Shown piece by piece: positions 47,605 to 59,680 of a stretch of DNA of 64,000 nt. Below the pieces are notes generated by a model. The model searched no databases and was not told where the DNA came from. It saw nothing but the letters and a program-made list of their open reading frames with translations. Location: NCBI GenBank assembly GCA_002900995.3, contig PJEW03000017.1:1-64000 (forward strand), in the 5' to 3' direction. The position numbers were made by a program, and so were the translations under genes. Source of the stretch: Ganoderma boninense. Lineage: Eukaryota; Basidiomycota; Agaricomycetes; Polyporales; Polyporaceae. Every line of letters starts with the position of its first letter. Within the stretch, counting starts at the first letter, position 1.

Positions 47605-50458
47605 TAGCGAGTGGCGTATATCGCTCAGGATTCCTTGCCACGCTGAGACTATCCCCTGGTGATGTGCTGAACCGTCCTGTGTCCCTCGTCTCCTCTTGTG
47701 CGAGCGCGCCTCGAAAATCTCAATGGCATCCCTTGAACGGGCTTTGAATACAATTCGTCATTCGATAGAATATATAACACGATCTTAGAGTTTATTCACA
47801 CGACCAGGCATCATCTGCAGGTATCACAATCATGGTTTAGAGCGCACCTGAACGATTGCAGCGTTCATTCGAGCCCAACGGTTGATTGTAGACGACAGTG
47901 CATGGGTTCAAGAGGAGTAGTGATGGGGCGGCGACGAAACATCCTTGAAGGATGACTTGTGAACCTAGGAGAAGGGTGCTTTTGACGAACAGCGAGAGAG
48001 CGTTTGCATCGACGGTCTATCACCTTCCTTCAGAGTGTGTAGCTTAACGTGGAATTCCGTCCATTCTTGACGGCCATCCTGCCTTAAGTGGCGTCTAAGT
48101 ATTGTTCGTAGACTAGATGGTGAGTTCCCCATGGACTTCGTCGTCGCACCTGAGTCTTGTGCGTGATCCAGAAGATGATTAAGTCGAAAAAAAAGGATAG
48201 CCTGGGTCGCGGAGATATTGAGGGCGCTGTTGAGGCGTTGAACCACCTGCTCGCTGAGTGGAGACGTCAGATGGCGCGGTCGGCCAGGCGCGGGTGTGGA
48301 GAAGGATAAAGATATGCCGGAGGGTCTCTGTCTCTCTTCGAGGCAGCCCTGGTTCACCCCGGCCACATTGCGTTATCTTGCACCCCCCCCCCCCACTTGG
48401 GCTCGAAGGTACGCGAATATTACTTTGACAGAAGAACGCGGAAAAACGGCTGATTCGATCGGCGTATCATATACATGTCATGCCTGTAGAACTAACAGAC
48501 TGGTGAGCCTGGCCGCCGAAAACGACGGCATGGCCGCATCGACCCTGCGCCACGTTTCAGAGATTTGTACCATTGCTGCTCCTCGATCCTTAAGGCATGG
48601 ATAAGACAACCTCGTTCCCAGCGAACGATATTCCTTGAAAGCAGTGAGGGATGGGAGGAGGCGGACTTTGATGGCAATAGCGCGTGCGCACGGTGTCGGA
48701 AAAAGCGGTTAAGCCCCATGATCCGTTACGCAAAGACAGGGGAAAGCGATAGTGACCATGTGAATTCATGAGAGAGCAAAAATGCCGCCGTCGATGTGAA
48801 GAGTGTAGGCGACTTCAACGAGAAGGGTGGTGCCGAGATGTAGATGACAACTACGGGCCCGAGAACTGTGGGGACAAGAAGACTCGTCTTGAACATGAGT
48901 GGGGGAGGACCGAGCACGATGCGGAGCCACAGGTGACCGTAGGCTTGCTGCGGCCTGGAGGAAACTTAGATCTCAGATTCATGAGCACAGGAGGGACGGC
49001 GCTGGGCATGAGGGCTCGTTCCTTGGACATGACTGCGGTTGAGGCAACCCTTCGTGATGGCAAGGAAGTGAGCAAAAGATACATCGGGGGTGGGCTGAGC
49101 TCGACCGAGATCTTTGCCTTCAGAGGTGGAGGCTACTGCGATCCTCACTACGAATCATGACCGCCAGGGAGACAGGAAAAGCAGCGTCATCTAGCTCAGC
49201 TTCAGACGTAAGGTCTTCAGAGTTGAAGGTTAGCCGCGATCTCGGACGCTCTCTCCCCAGGACATTTACTAGGCTTGAGCGAGACTGAAATGTATGTGCA
49301 AAGCGGTTAGTTCAGAAATGTCAATTAATAATAATATAACAACAATCTATGATGGACAAACCTTGGTTCATTTGGTTCGTTTCCTGTCTCAAGTACGGCC
49401 ACCTTGGCGTTTTTTGCTCGCATCTGATTGGCCACGAGGCTGCAGGGGTTGAGGCGGACCTGTTTCCTGCCTCTTGTGGCATGCGATCCTTGGTAGTCAC
49501 GACGCTGAGAAACGTCGATGCTGCGAGCGTACCCATGGGGTTGAGTTATGCGAGAAGATCGGCGGTTTCAGCTTTCAGTTTAGCCGTGGTGAGCAATAGA
49601 CAAGTGTGGGCGGTGATCTCGGCTACGGCGACGAGACGTTCTGAGTGTGCGAGGAGACGGAGACTTGGTGATTATATTTGCATGGTCGATAGGCTGAGAG
49701 AGCGAGATGCCTTGTTCCAAAGAAGAGATGAGTACATGTTTTCGCAGGCGCAAAAACCTTACCTGAGCCTTTACACCGGGCCCGCCATCAATGGTGTTGC
49801 CTCACCGGGAGGCTCAAAGCAACGAGATGAGCGGACACTTCGAATAGGCAAGGTGGTACATGAGAAAGAGACAGCTGGTCTCATACAGCGAGTGAGTTTG
49901 TGGAGTGCTCAAATCATGAGGGTGAGGAGAACGGCATAGGCCGGGGCCACTGACGCGGACTCTGCCTTCGTTGTGCCGCCCATGGCTAGCGCTCGCTAAC
50001 CTTGCCTCTTACTTATGGCGCGCACGCCACTGGACGCACTGTCTCGCGTCCTCGACGGGGGTGCTGAACGACGAATCGACCAAATTCTCCAACACAAGGC
50101 TCCACGCGCAGCCAAGCACCTCACATGGGAGGCTGAGAAGAAGGCGAAACTTGCTGAGATGGAAGGATGGGGGAAGGAGAGAGGAAGGAAGGACAAGAGA
50201 GGCTTGAGGTACGTACATTTCTCGCGGGTGCAGTGGACCGGGCTACTAGCATGTTCAGGTTGACATGTTAGTCGCCAACAACTGCAGTGCCAACGATGGA
50301 CGTGCTCTGGCGAGCCTGCAGGGCTTGCTCCCGTCGGCATTGTAAGGTCTGCCTGAGTACCCTACGCCCGTCGCTCTTCAACCATCCATACCTGTTTGAC
50401 CGCGCTTTGCGAATGCTGTCTTATAAAGCCCCCCATCCACTCATCCCGCCAACGACGA
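47605..50458. other. No gene recognised
   Basis: Short frames on both strands (for example 48768-49160 plus and 49349-49939 plus) without known domains or clear exon chains. A run of about thirteen C residues lies near 48390. Confidence 0.45.
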
Positions 50459-53400
50459 TGTCAACCCCATTCCTTCCCCTCACTCATCACCCTAGACCCC
50501 TTGAAGACGTTCCTGACAAAAATGGTGATTTGCCTAACGCACTCATCACGTACGATATGGACCTCCAGGCCGCTCCGCATCCTCAATACGTCGACACATA
50601 ACCTCCCAGGTCTCGGCTTCGGCCTGAGTCTCGCCGGTGGCATGTCCTCCAGCGACGGGTCTCCCGTCACAGTGTCGAGTGGCCCAAGACTCGGAGGGCG
50701 TGTCTACATGTCCCCGCCTCCCTCTGCCAGAGGCGGCTCTGATAGGAAGAGTCGTTCGTCTGGATCGGAAGTGTCTAGTGCGCTGTCCGACGACCATTTC
50801 TTCGCTGCGCGGTCCCAGACGCCGTCGACGTCTAGCTTCTACTCGTCATCGTCCTTCACGCACAGGTTGACCGACACCACCGACACGAGGACCACCACTA
50901 GGACTGGGACTGTGACTGGGACGGGTACTGCAACCCTTACTGTAGGCAGTACGTCAGGTTTGGTCACTGACACTGACGAGGCTATCGAGCTCGCTTCGGG
51001 CTCCGGAACGGCTATTGTCACGTCAACGTTGTCGTACCGAGGGACGGACTCTGCTTCGCTTCTGGGAGACTCCCATACGGGCTCGAGCAACCTAACCGCC
51101 ACATCGCCGTTACGCTCTGGTCTCACCCGTTCTGGAGGCGTACGTCGTCGGACACCTCGGGAATCTCGCTCTTATACCGTCTCATATGGGTCCTCGTCGG
51201 AGAACACCGGCAGGGGGAACATATACTCGGGAGCCTACACGATGAGCACCCTTGAAAGCTATTCGCGGACGGGGACTACTCCGACAGCATCAATGTCAAT
51301 GTCGCGCAGTCGTTCAATCACGCCGACGCCCTCTTCATCGTCATACTCCCGGTCAACTGTGGAGGAGCCGTACCACAGGCGGAGCTTGACAGAGCCCGAT
51401 ACGGACTACTATACTGCGCCTTCCCCCAAATCTCCATCAACCGCATCGTTCAAGAGCCTTTCGACGATCCCATCCGAGTACGAGACGGCGTTGCTATGTG
51501 ACACGGAATACGAGACTGCCCAGAAGTGCGAGTCCGACGTAGAAACGGAGTTCGAGACCGTGCCGGTGTGCACGACTCCTGCGCCCACAGAGTACATCAC
51601 TGCAGAGTTGTGCGCGTCGGACGTGTCGACGGAATTTAAGACTGCGGATTGCAAATGCAAGGACAAGACACCTGCGATTCGGCCTAAGGACAGCGACGAA
51701 GTCAGCTTGAAGACGCCATCGGAGATCCCGACGATCCCCTCATCCGCACCGTCGCCTGTACTCGCTCCTGTATACTCTCGCGAGTTCTCGCCAGAGACGG
51801 AGCTCCTGCCGTTGCCGTCGTCTATGTCAAGGGAATTGGAACTGGAGCCTGCGGACGTCCCGCTTCCCCCGTCGTCTTACGTCCCTAGCGAGCCGTCCGA
51901 GCGCGTTCCCACTGAGCGTGCCCCGTCGCCGACCACGCTTACCCCGACGTCGCCAACAGAGCCATCGTTGGACCTCACGTCGTCTTCCCCGGAACCGACT
52001 GAATCTGAGGTTCCAACACACCCGTCGTTCGAGATAAGCACAGAGTCTATCGAAGAGAGTTCCATCCCTGGGCCTTCGCCCATTCCCCCGCTTTCGGATC
52101 TAGAGCCCACAATCACCTTGTCATCAATCACCAGTCCGACGGAATCCTCGGTAACCCCGACACCCTCGAGCCAACTTACGCCATCCATCCCGTCGACGAT
52201 CTCCCAGCCACTCACGCCTACGCCCTCTAGCCCAGCCGTTCCCGAGTCTGCATGGGGCGCAGAGACAGATGAGTCGTATGAATCATCCATGCTCCGTGCC
52301 TCCCCTTCGATGGCATCGCAGGCCATCCCAGAGTTGCCTGACAACTCGTTCAAGACGTCTGGCCTGCGCCCCAGCAGTGCCCCAGAAACGTCCGAGTCGT
52401 CGATGCTACCCACACCAACGATGTCGGACGTTAGCCCCTCCTCGCCTAGCATCGAGCCTTCAACCCCGTCGTCTGTATCGCTGTCTATCCCGATGACATA
52501 TGTGACAGCCGCAAGCCCTCTCTCACCGCCAACTGTGCCTTCGCCATCGTCTTCGGAGCTCACTCCAACGCAGTCAACTCTCTCGCTCCCCCCCAGCCAG
52601 TACTCACCGTTGCGTGTGCCGAGACAGTTCGTCCCGCCGAAGGTGAAGTTGACGCGCTCAGCGTCAATGTTGTCCACAGTTTCATCTGTGTCGATGAGCT
52701 CTTCGAGGATGGCACCGTCGGAGTTTGACTTGGATGTCAGGACAGAGCCGTCATTGCTCGGGACGCCGTATGCTGATGTTCAGAGATTGCCTTCCAGGTT
52801 CCCTTCGGTAAGCCAATTTTCAATCTTCTCTGGATGAGGAAAATGGCTGATTCGATAATTGTGATATATAGGCTGCGCCCTTGTTCATCCCTCTGCCGCC
52901 TTCCCCTGTTCCCCCGACGCCATCACCCTCTATGTGAGTCAGTATTTCTACTCCTCGCGGCGACGTGCCGTCAATCGCATCAACCCTTAGCACTGTCGCT
53001 TCCGACGCGCCGAGTCACATCCTGACGCACGACGTGAACCGTTTGCTTCAGTACTTGAATGACGTCAACGAGGCTAGGGGCGCAGAGAACAAGGAGATGG
53101 CGGACAACATTCAGGATATCAAGGCAACGTTGGAGGAACTCGAGGCGCTGTTGCGCGAGCGGACGTTCCAGGAACCTGTTCAGGTCCCGCAACCCCAGCC
53201 ATTCGAGCGACCAGAACAACCCCCTCCCTTGCCGCATAAGGACGTTTCTGTCGGTCGTAGTGTCGTTTCAGTTGCTAGTGCGGAGACTCGGAGGAGTGTA
53301 AGGCCGGAGAGACCGACACCTGCTCCAGCCGCAGTCGCAGGTAAACCGGAGCGTCCTAGGCTTATGCGTGCCATCTCGCTCTCTCCGCCTCCAAGTCGTC

Positions 53401-56400
53401 GAATCCCGTCTCCGGACACACTCACGGAGACGATGTCGTTCCTGTCCTCTCATCATTCCGACGATTTGAGCTTGATGGAGTCCGAATCGTATCCGATGGA
53501 TCTGCCGCCCTCACCGTCTTGGCCATCGTCGTCACCAGCCTCTTCTCCCGACAGTTCGACATCATCCTCCCCGATCTCGGCGCCTCCGTCATCCATCATT
53601 CCGTCGGTAGAGCTTTCAGATATTGGCTTGCGCCATCTTGACGTACCCGGCCGACCCCGCCGAGTGACTGCTGCTCTCAGCCCCAGCCCGACTCCACCTC
53701 CCCTCTCGTCTTCGCCTTCTCCATCGACGGTGTCGAGCGGCACGGCACGTCCCGTCCCACCCGTGTCGCTCGCCGGCGTGCGCAATAACCTGGCAGGTAT
53801 TCGACAACAGATTGCGCATTTGCTAGATGCTCAGGATTCTGCTAATCATCGGTTGGGAGAGCTGCGCGACCGTCCAGTTCCGATGCCCGTGCCAATGCCC
53901 GCCCCAATCGACCGCTGGGATGAGTTCTCGGAGCGGCTGCGCATAATTGAGGAAAGTCTCTTGCGTCTCCTCGAACGCGGGCGCGCTGGCCCTCCAGGAC
54001 CCGAAGATGACCAATCGTCAGTCAGTGGTGGCTTGCAGTCACTCATCGACAATATCATCCGAGCAGGCGAGGTGGATAGGGTGGAGCCACCACCCACTAT
54101 TCATGCGCCTATACCTCGTCAGCCAGGAGCATCGTTTGACGAACAGTTGATGAAAATTATGACGTCCGGCGCAGCCCGTCGGCACAGCCAGTTCAGGCAT
54201 CCCCGCCGCTCATTCCGCTCATATACAGGCCGGGTCCAAGGGCTCGTCCTCGTAATTCGAGCCCCATCTTCGAGGTGGACTTGCCCCACGCCCAGGCACG
54301 TTCCCGGTCACCCGTCCACCTCCATTGGTCGAACCTTCTCGTCCTCCCAGAGCTCCGCCTCGTCCAGTGCCACGGGGGACCAGGAGGACAGGCCCTCCTG
54401 TTCGTGTCCCACAGTCGGAGACTGAGAGTCAACCCGAAGTTCCTACCACGATGCCAGATCCTGCTACGGCTCCACCGTCTGGTCCTTCTAGGCGTGATGA
54501 CGGCCGCGACATCGACTACGATGAACAAGTTCGTCGCATTCGCGAGAGAGATAGCAGACCCCCTTGGATCGACAGAGTACGATCTTACCTTTCGCCAGCG
54601 ATTTCTTCACTGACGCAAGCTTCGTTTCTCCTCCAGACTGAGCCTCCACGCCCCGTGTCTGCGCCTACTGGTGCGACAGGAGAAGGTGAGCCTGGAGAAA
54701 GCTGGTATCAGCCTGCGCCCGCAGAGAGAGCTGAACCACCTCAAGTTCCTGTACCACTGCCCGGACAGACCTTCCCACCTCAGCCACCTCAGCCACCTCA
54801 GCCACCTCAGTTCATACCAATTGCCCCCGGTCCTGTGAGTATTAGAACCTCCTAAACGCCATATCACTCGCTCACCGGGATCTGCAGACTGTTGTACACC
54901 TTCCGTCGACGTTCAATGATATCCTGGACCTGCTGCGGGTAAGCACATTCCTTGTGTAGAACGACTGGCTGTTGACGTTTCCCAGGACAATCGCCAAGGA
55001 CAAGTTGCTGGTATGGACCAGCAAAGCGAGATGATTGTCTATTTGCGCAATCTCAATCAGTGGTTGAAACGAGATGTACACGATCGACATGCTGAGATTC
55101 AGAGCGTGTCGGCGCGTCTGGAGCAGACTCGAGACGAGGTTATTCCCCTGCTGAACCAGATTGCTCAAGCCGTGGCTGGGCGACGAGAGGGCAAGTTTTT
55201 CCACTTGACGCACGATATTATTGCTGATGTTCGGATCTAACAGGCATGCCTGCTGGCGTAGTTCCTCCACCAGGCGTTACCATTCCGGGCGCGCCTACAG
55301 TGGGGGTGCCACCGCCAGGAGCCATTGTTCTGCACCAGGAACGACCTCTCCTTACCCACCAACCATTATCCAACCCTCTCAACCAGGCGTGCCTTACGGT
55401 ATGCAAATGGGACCCGGAGTGTACCCTCCTCCACCTATGCCAGCAATAGGCATGCCGATGCCCATCCCAGGTACGGGTATGCCGGTAGCAGAGGCTGTTA
55501 TTCTCTATGTGTATCATACCGGATCGGCACCTTCCTCTCGTTCCGGTTCCCCGACTCGAGTTGACCAACCGCTCATGATCCCGCCCACCGTGACCATCAT
55601 TGAGCAACCTGGGTCACATGCTCCTACCCAGCAATCGTCGCGCCGCACACGTCCTTCGTCTCACCGTACGCACACTGCATCGCGCTCATTGTCTCCACCT
55701 GTCATTGAGATCCGGCCATCACATACAAGTCCGCCCCCAATGCAACCGACACCACAAGCGATGCCTGGCACGCTAGCTCCAATTGTGATTCTGACCGTTG
55801 TCCAGAGCAAGGACCGCAGGGAAGATCTCCCTACACATCCGGAGACCACCACAGTAATCCAGCCGTCCCGTCTCGTTCACACTCCCCTGCCCACACGGGT
55901 CTTCCCACAGCAGGACCGACAGTGATAGTAACCCTCCGGTCTCCATCGAGGACTCATTCTCCTCATGATCTGTATCGACCTCACTCTCCTCGTGACCCGC
56001 ATGGACCTCGCTCACTCGCCGTATGACCCTCACCGACCCCGCTCGCCGTATGATCCACGTTACGGACCACGGCATGGGGAGTACTATGGTGCACCGCGTT
56101 CAGGTCGTGATTCATATGAGGAGGAATGGCGCAATCGTCCACGTTCTCGGTCACCTCGACGTGATAGATACTACGATGACAGATATCGGCCTCGCTATCA
56201 TTCTCCCGGATATTATGGGTACCCATATCATTACCGCCCGCACTCGCGGGACTCTAGAGAGGGTCTCCGACCCCACCTACCCCATTCTCGTCCCCATTCT
56301 CCTGAATACAGGGAGGAGGGTGGTCATGATACGCGTCATCGACTCCGTTCGCGAACTCCAGAATACGACGAGGGAGGTCATCATGGCCGGCCTCGCCGAC

Positions 56401-58722
56401 CTCGCCCTTCTAAGTATCAGGGAGGGGGTCATCACCCAGCGCGTTCCCGCGACTCTCGCGATTCCTACGGTTCACCAGAGGGATATCGCTCGCAGCCGAC
56501 GCATGATGAGCGCCGTGGACGTCCTTCCACATCACGCCCCAGCCATCCTCGTACGGAGCCGACGGTCATCACGGCCGGGAGACCGACGACTGCTATTCAT
56601 CTCCCAGAGCATGAGCATGAGCATGAGCATGGCGCTCTGTATATCTCGCCTCCGTCGGAACCTGGCTATGAGCATACAACCAGTAAGGATACAACTTCCA
56701 ACCCATGAAGTGCGATGCTAACCACAGCTTTCACAGCCGCCCCCTCATCGCCCTCACATTTTAGAATCTCGTAGGTGTTCCCATCCCTGCCGGGGCTCAT
56801 CCACATGCCGTCCATGCCGTGCCACCCTCTGTCGTTCAGGCCGTGCCTCCTCCCCATGCAGTTGTTGTGGCGCACTCAGGCCCAAGTGATGTCGGACTAG
56901 CAGATGCAGAACAGGGGCGCCAAAACCGCTTCGACGAGCTTGCTGGTGCGTTGGATCGCACAATTGTCGATCTACAGGACGGCGAAGAAAAGCGCGAGCA
57001 GAATTACCGTGCCAACGAGGAGGAGCGGGAGCGGATCTTCATCGAGAACGAGCGTAGACGTGACATTGAGGCAGAGCAACGCCGCGAGGCGGTGTGGAAG
57101 GAGCTGGAGGACCCTCTATCTGCGTTGCCACCCGCCATGCCTGCGGGCTCTCCAACACCCCCAGGTGGAGGTTCCTTTGAAGGCGATGTGCCTACTCCTG
57201 AGCCCTCACCACCGCCAAGCACTCTAGCCCCAGCTGGCCCCCAGGCTGACGATGCTGCCCCTATCGTTGAATCAATGCGCGAGGCTGCCTCGCGACATGC
57301 AGAGGATATTCGCGAGGTCATTCGCCTCGAGCGCGAGGCGGCCCAAGCTGAACGCGAACGCGCACAAGAGCTCGATCAAGCGGAGCGAAATCGGATGCAC
57401 GATGAGTATTCAGCGCATATCCGTGCACCCGAGAACGAGTTGAGTGCAGTTCGCAAGGAGCTGGAGGACGACAAGATGGCACGGGCGACGGAGGAGGCGG
57501 AACGGCGCGAGCGAGAGCGGGCGGAGATACTTGAGCAGAACGACATGATGCGCAACCAGCTGGGTGACCTGACGAATCTAGTCACCGAACAACGGGACGA
57601 GATCGCGCGGAAACGGGAACTCGCAGACGAACGCTGGGAGACGAAGCAGGTGCGCTGGGAGGAGAAGGACGCTCAAGATGCCGCGACCCGCAACATGTTG
57701 GAGCAGATCTTGGCGAACCAGACCGACATGATGAATGCGACTGCTGCATCCAAGGATGAGCTCATGGAGGAAATGCGAAACAGTTCGTGTATGCTGATTT
57801 CTCTTGTGCTATGCTGACGGAATTATGACAGACCAACGTCAGGCGCTCGACGCGATTGAGCAGCAACGGATTGCCTATGAGGGGACCATTCGCGAGATGG
57901 CTGAGGGTGCGTTGTGCAATGTTGTCGATATGGATGAGTGTTCAACTGCCTTGAATCAGCATGGCGCGCCGACTGTGAGCAGCGAAAGGTCGAGACCATC
58001 GAAGCCGTCAAAGCTACTGCGAACGAGCAGGTTCCGTACAATGTCCAAGGCTATCTCGACGAGTTCAGTCGGTCGTTGGTCACTGAGGTCCGGATGCTTC
58101 TCAGCGAAGTCGGCAAGCTAGCTGCCTGAGGACAAGCGAAACCTGGAATTGTCAGTGCTCTATTTCTTGTCTTGCGATTCGTTGCTCAGGCTGACTATAT
58201 TGGGTAGCCATATTGGGGAGCTCCTCACCTTCAAGGCCAAGTACGGTCCTGAGGGACAATTTGATCCTTCATGGTAGATACTTTTCTTCAATGTCGGGAA
58301 GGTGGTATTATTAACAATCACAACCTCAGGAAACCGAACATGACTTGTGTGCCTGCGGAAGCTGCTCCTGCGCCTGAGCCTGTGCCTGAACCCGAACCAG
58401 AGGTCCCCCAGCATGCACCCAGCGCGTGGCGCACGATCCCCACCAGAGGCTCGAGGCGTTCGAGGAGGACACAGGCTGCCCCTGCGCCACCTCCGCCAAA
58501 CCCGGTCCCTCCTGCGACACAATCCTGGGCGACGTGGCAACGTAAGTTCTGTCAAATTCAAAATTCGCTTCTGGGTAGTTCTGAAGGTTCTAATCATGTC
58601 CTCCAGCGAACCCTGCGTTCCAGCCATCGCCTCCCATCCAACCGGTCGAACATCTCGGGCCACCACAGGGCAGCCCGGGGTTGTTTGGCCCCCGTTCTCC
58701 TCGCGGCTCTATTGTTCAGTGA
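50459..58722 (+). CDS. Very long disordered and coiled-coil protein, multi-exon
   Basis: One gene of about 8.3 kb is inferred from continuous coding character and short introns. It begins MSTPFLPLTHHPRPLEDVPD. A serine/threonine/proline-rich region (50640-52830) includes cysteine-bearing EYETA-type repeats. Exons after 52871 and 52971 carry QYLNDVNEARGAENKEMADN helices, then more low-complexity proline/arginine-rich sequence with RSRSPRR-like runs (about 56150). A final coiled coil follows (56930-57800: EEKREQNYRANEEERERIFI, AEERRE-type heptads) and then a tail ending RSPRGSIVQ at 58722. Good introns include 52809-52870, the one before NLVGVPIPAG (56765) and the last one after TWQ. Frame changes not explained by introns occur near 50602, 54190, 54312 and 55330, so it may be a pseudogene or contain sequence errors. 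Similar uncharacterised proteins are known in mushrooms; it may be a cytoskeletal or scaffold protein, but that is only a guess. Confidence 0.55.
51467..51663 (+). repeat. Degenerate cysteine-containing coding repeat
   Basis: Within the long protein, five units of about 12-16 residues of the form (E/T)(Y/F)xTAxxC occur: EYETALLC, EYETAQKC, EFETVPVC, EYITAELC and EFKTADC. They are evenly spaced and clearly related. Confidence 0.65.
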
Positions 58723-59040
58723 TGGGCTTTACTGGACCTCACGGACTGTGTATGATACGTTACGATCTAGCATGCCCCTGTTACGTTACATCACGACGCC
58801 ACGTTTGGCTTGTTGCTCCTGTCTCTTACTTATGTCATGTTACTCCGAGTCGTTCGCTTTCACGCATGTACCACTGACATTCTCGATAAATAAGAACCCA
58901 CCTTGAACGCACTGGCTGATGTGTGGATTTGAGGGAGGGATAGGCTCCCTTGCTGGTGGCACGATGAGCGGGCCCAATTCCGGCATACGCGCTCTGATCG
59001 CCGACGCGACGTCCTGGTCACGCCGTCCTGGGTCTGGGCT
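58723..59040. other. Intergenic stretch
   Basis: Downstream of the long gene. No coding signal; short frames only. Confidence 0.5.
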
Positions 59041-59071
59041 ACTGGACGCAATCCACCCAGCACGATGCGAC
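59041..59071 (+). repeat. Left copy of a 31-bp inverted repeat
   Basis: Reverse complement of 59503-59533 with one mismatch in 31 bases. The pair brackets the telomeric tract and tRNA-like sequence. Confidence 0.85.
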
Positions 59072-59292
59072 GCACACCCAAATTAGGAATTTTTCTTACG
59101 TACAGCGCTTGCGCAACTTGTCTGCGAGGCTGTGCGAAGAGGGCCCGCCATTCCTGCTCCCTCCCCTCCCTCGCTGCGCTCGGGGGGTTCCCCAAGCCGG
59201 GAGCACTCAGGCGGGCACACTAAAGCCCCGTTCGCGCGAAAAAAATAGACCACCTCCCCACTGTGGGGGGCTTATAGTGGACGAATTCCCTG

Positions 59293-59349
59293 AACCCTAA
59301 CTAACCTAACCCTAACACCCTAACCCTAACCAAAACCCAAACCCTAACC
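59293..59349 (+). repeat. Interstitial telomeric repeat (CCCTAA)n, degenerate
   Basis: About 57 bp of CCCTAA-type units with a few altered ones (CTAACC, CAAAACC). TTAGGG is the usual telomere repeat of filamentous fungi. Well inside the window and not at an end. Confidence 0.85.
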
Positions 59350-59350
59350 G

Positions 59351-59420
59351 CCTTCGCCGGGAATCGAACTCCCGCACAGCAAAAGCAACATATGCAGCGT
59401 TACCACTGCTCTAGCAGACC
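59351..59420 (-). other. tRNA-like sequence (A and B boxes), not a valid tRNA
   Basis: On the minus strand a near-consensus A box (TAGAGCAGTGG) and a good B box (AGTTCGATTCC) within a perfect five-pair T arm (CGGGA/TCCCG) are spaced as in a tRNA. The acceptor arms do not pair: GGTCTGC against GCGAAGG. The anticodon arm is also irregular. It directly abuts the telomeric repeats. It may be a tRNA pseudogene or a pol III/SINE-type head. Confidence 0.6.
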
Positions 59421-59502
59421 ATGTGAATTAATGTTTGTTAATTAGTCTTATCCCCTCTCTATAGGCACCTGCCCCATAAGGAAGGTAAACGCAAGCGCCT
59501 GC

Positions 59503-59533
59503 GTCGCATCGTGCTGGGTGGGTTGCGTCCAGT
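59503..59533 (-). repeat. Right copy of the 31-bp inverted repeat
   Basis: Matches 59041-59071 in reverse complement with one mismatch. Together they define a fold-back unit of about 493 bp. Confidence 0.85.
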
Positions 59534-59680
59534 GTCTGGGCTCGTTGGTGTTGACCGTCAACTTGGAGTGCCTCCCTCGTCTCCCTGTCTTCGTGCCCTT
59601 ACTCGCCGCTCCCAACGCCGACGCGGGACACATAGTTTCCTTAGAAACACTGACTGCCTGCAGGTGCGTCGTCCCTTTTG

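Noticed and set aside
51877..52677. 266-codon minus-strand frame antisense to the long serine/proline-rich exon
   Set aside because: It mirrors low-complexity coding sequence (S/P codons read in reverse) and has no domain.
59351..59420. Calling this a functional tRNA gene
   Set aside because: The two acceptor strands do not pair and the anticodon arm is irregular, so only a tRNA-like sequence is supported.
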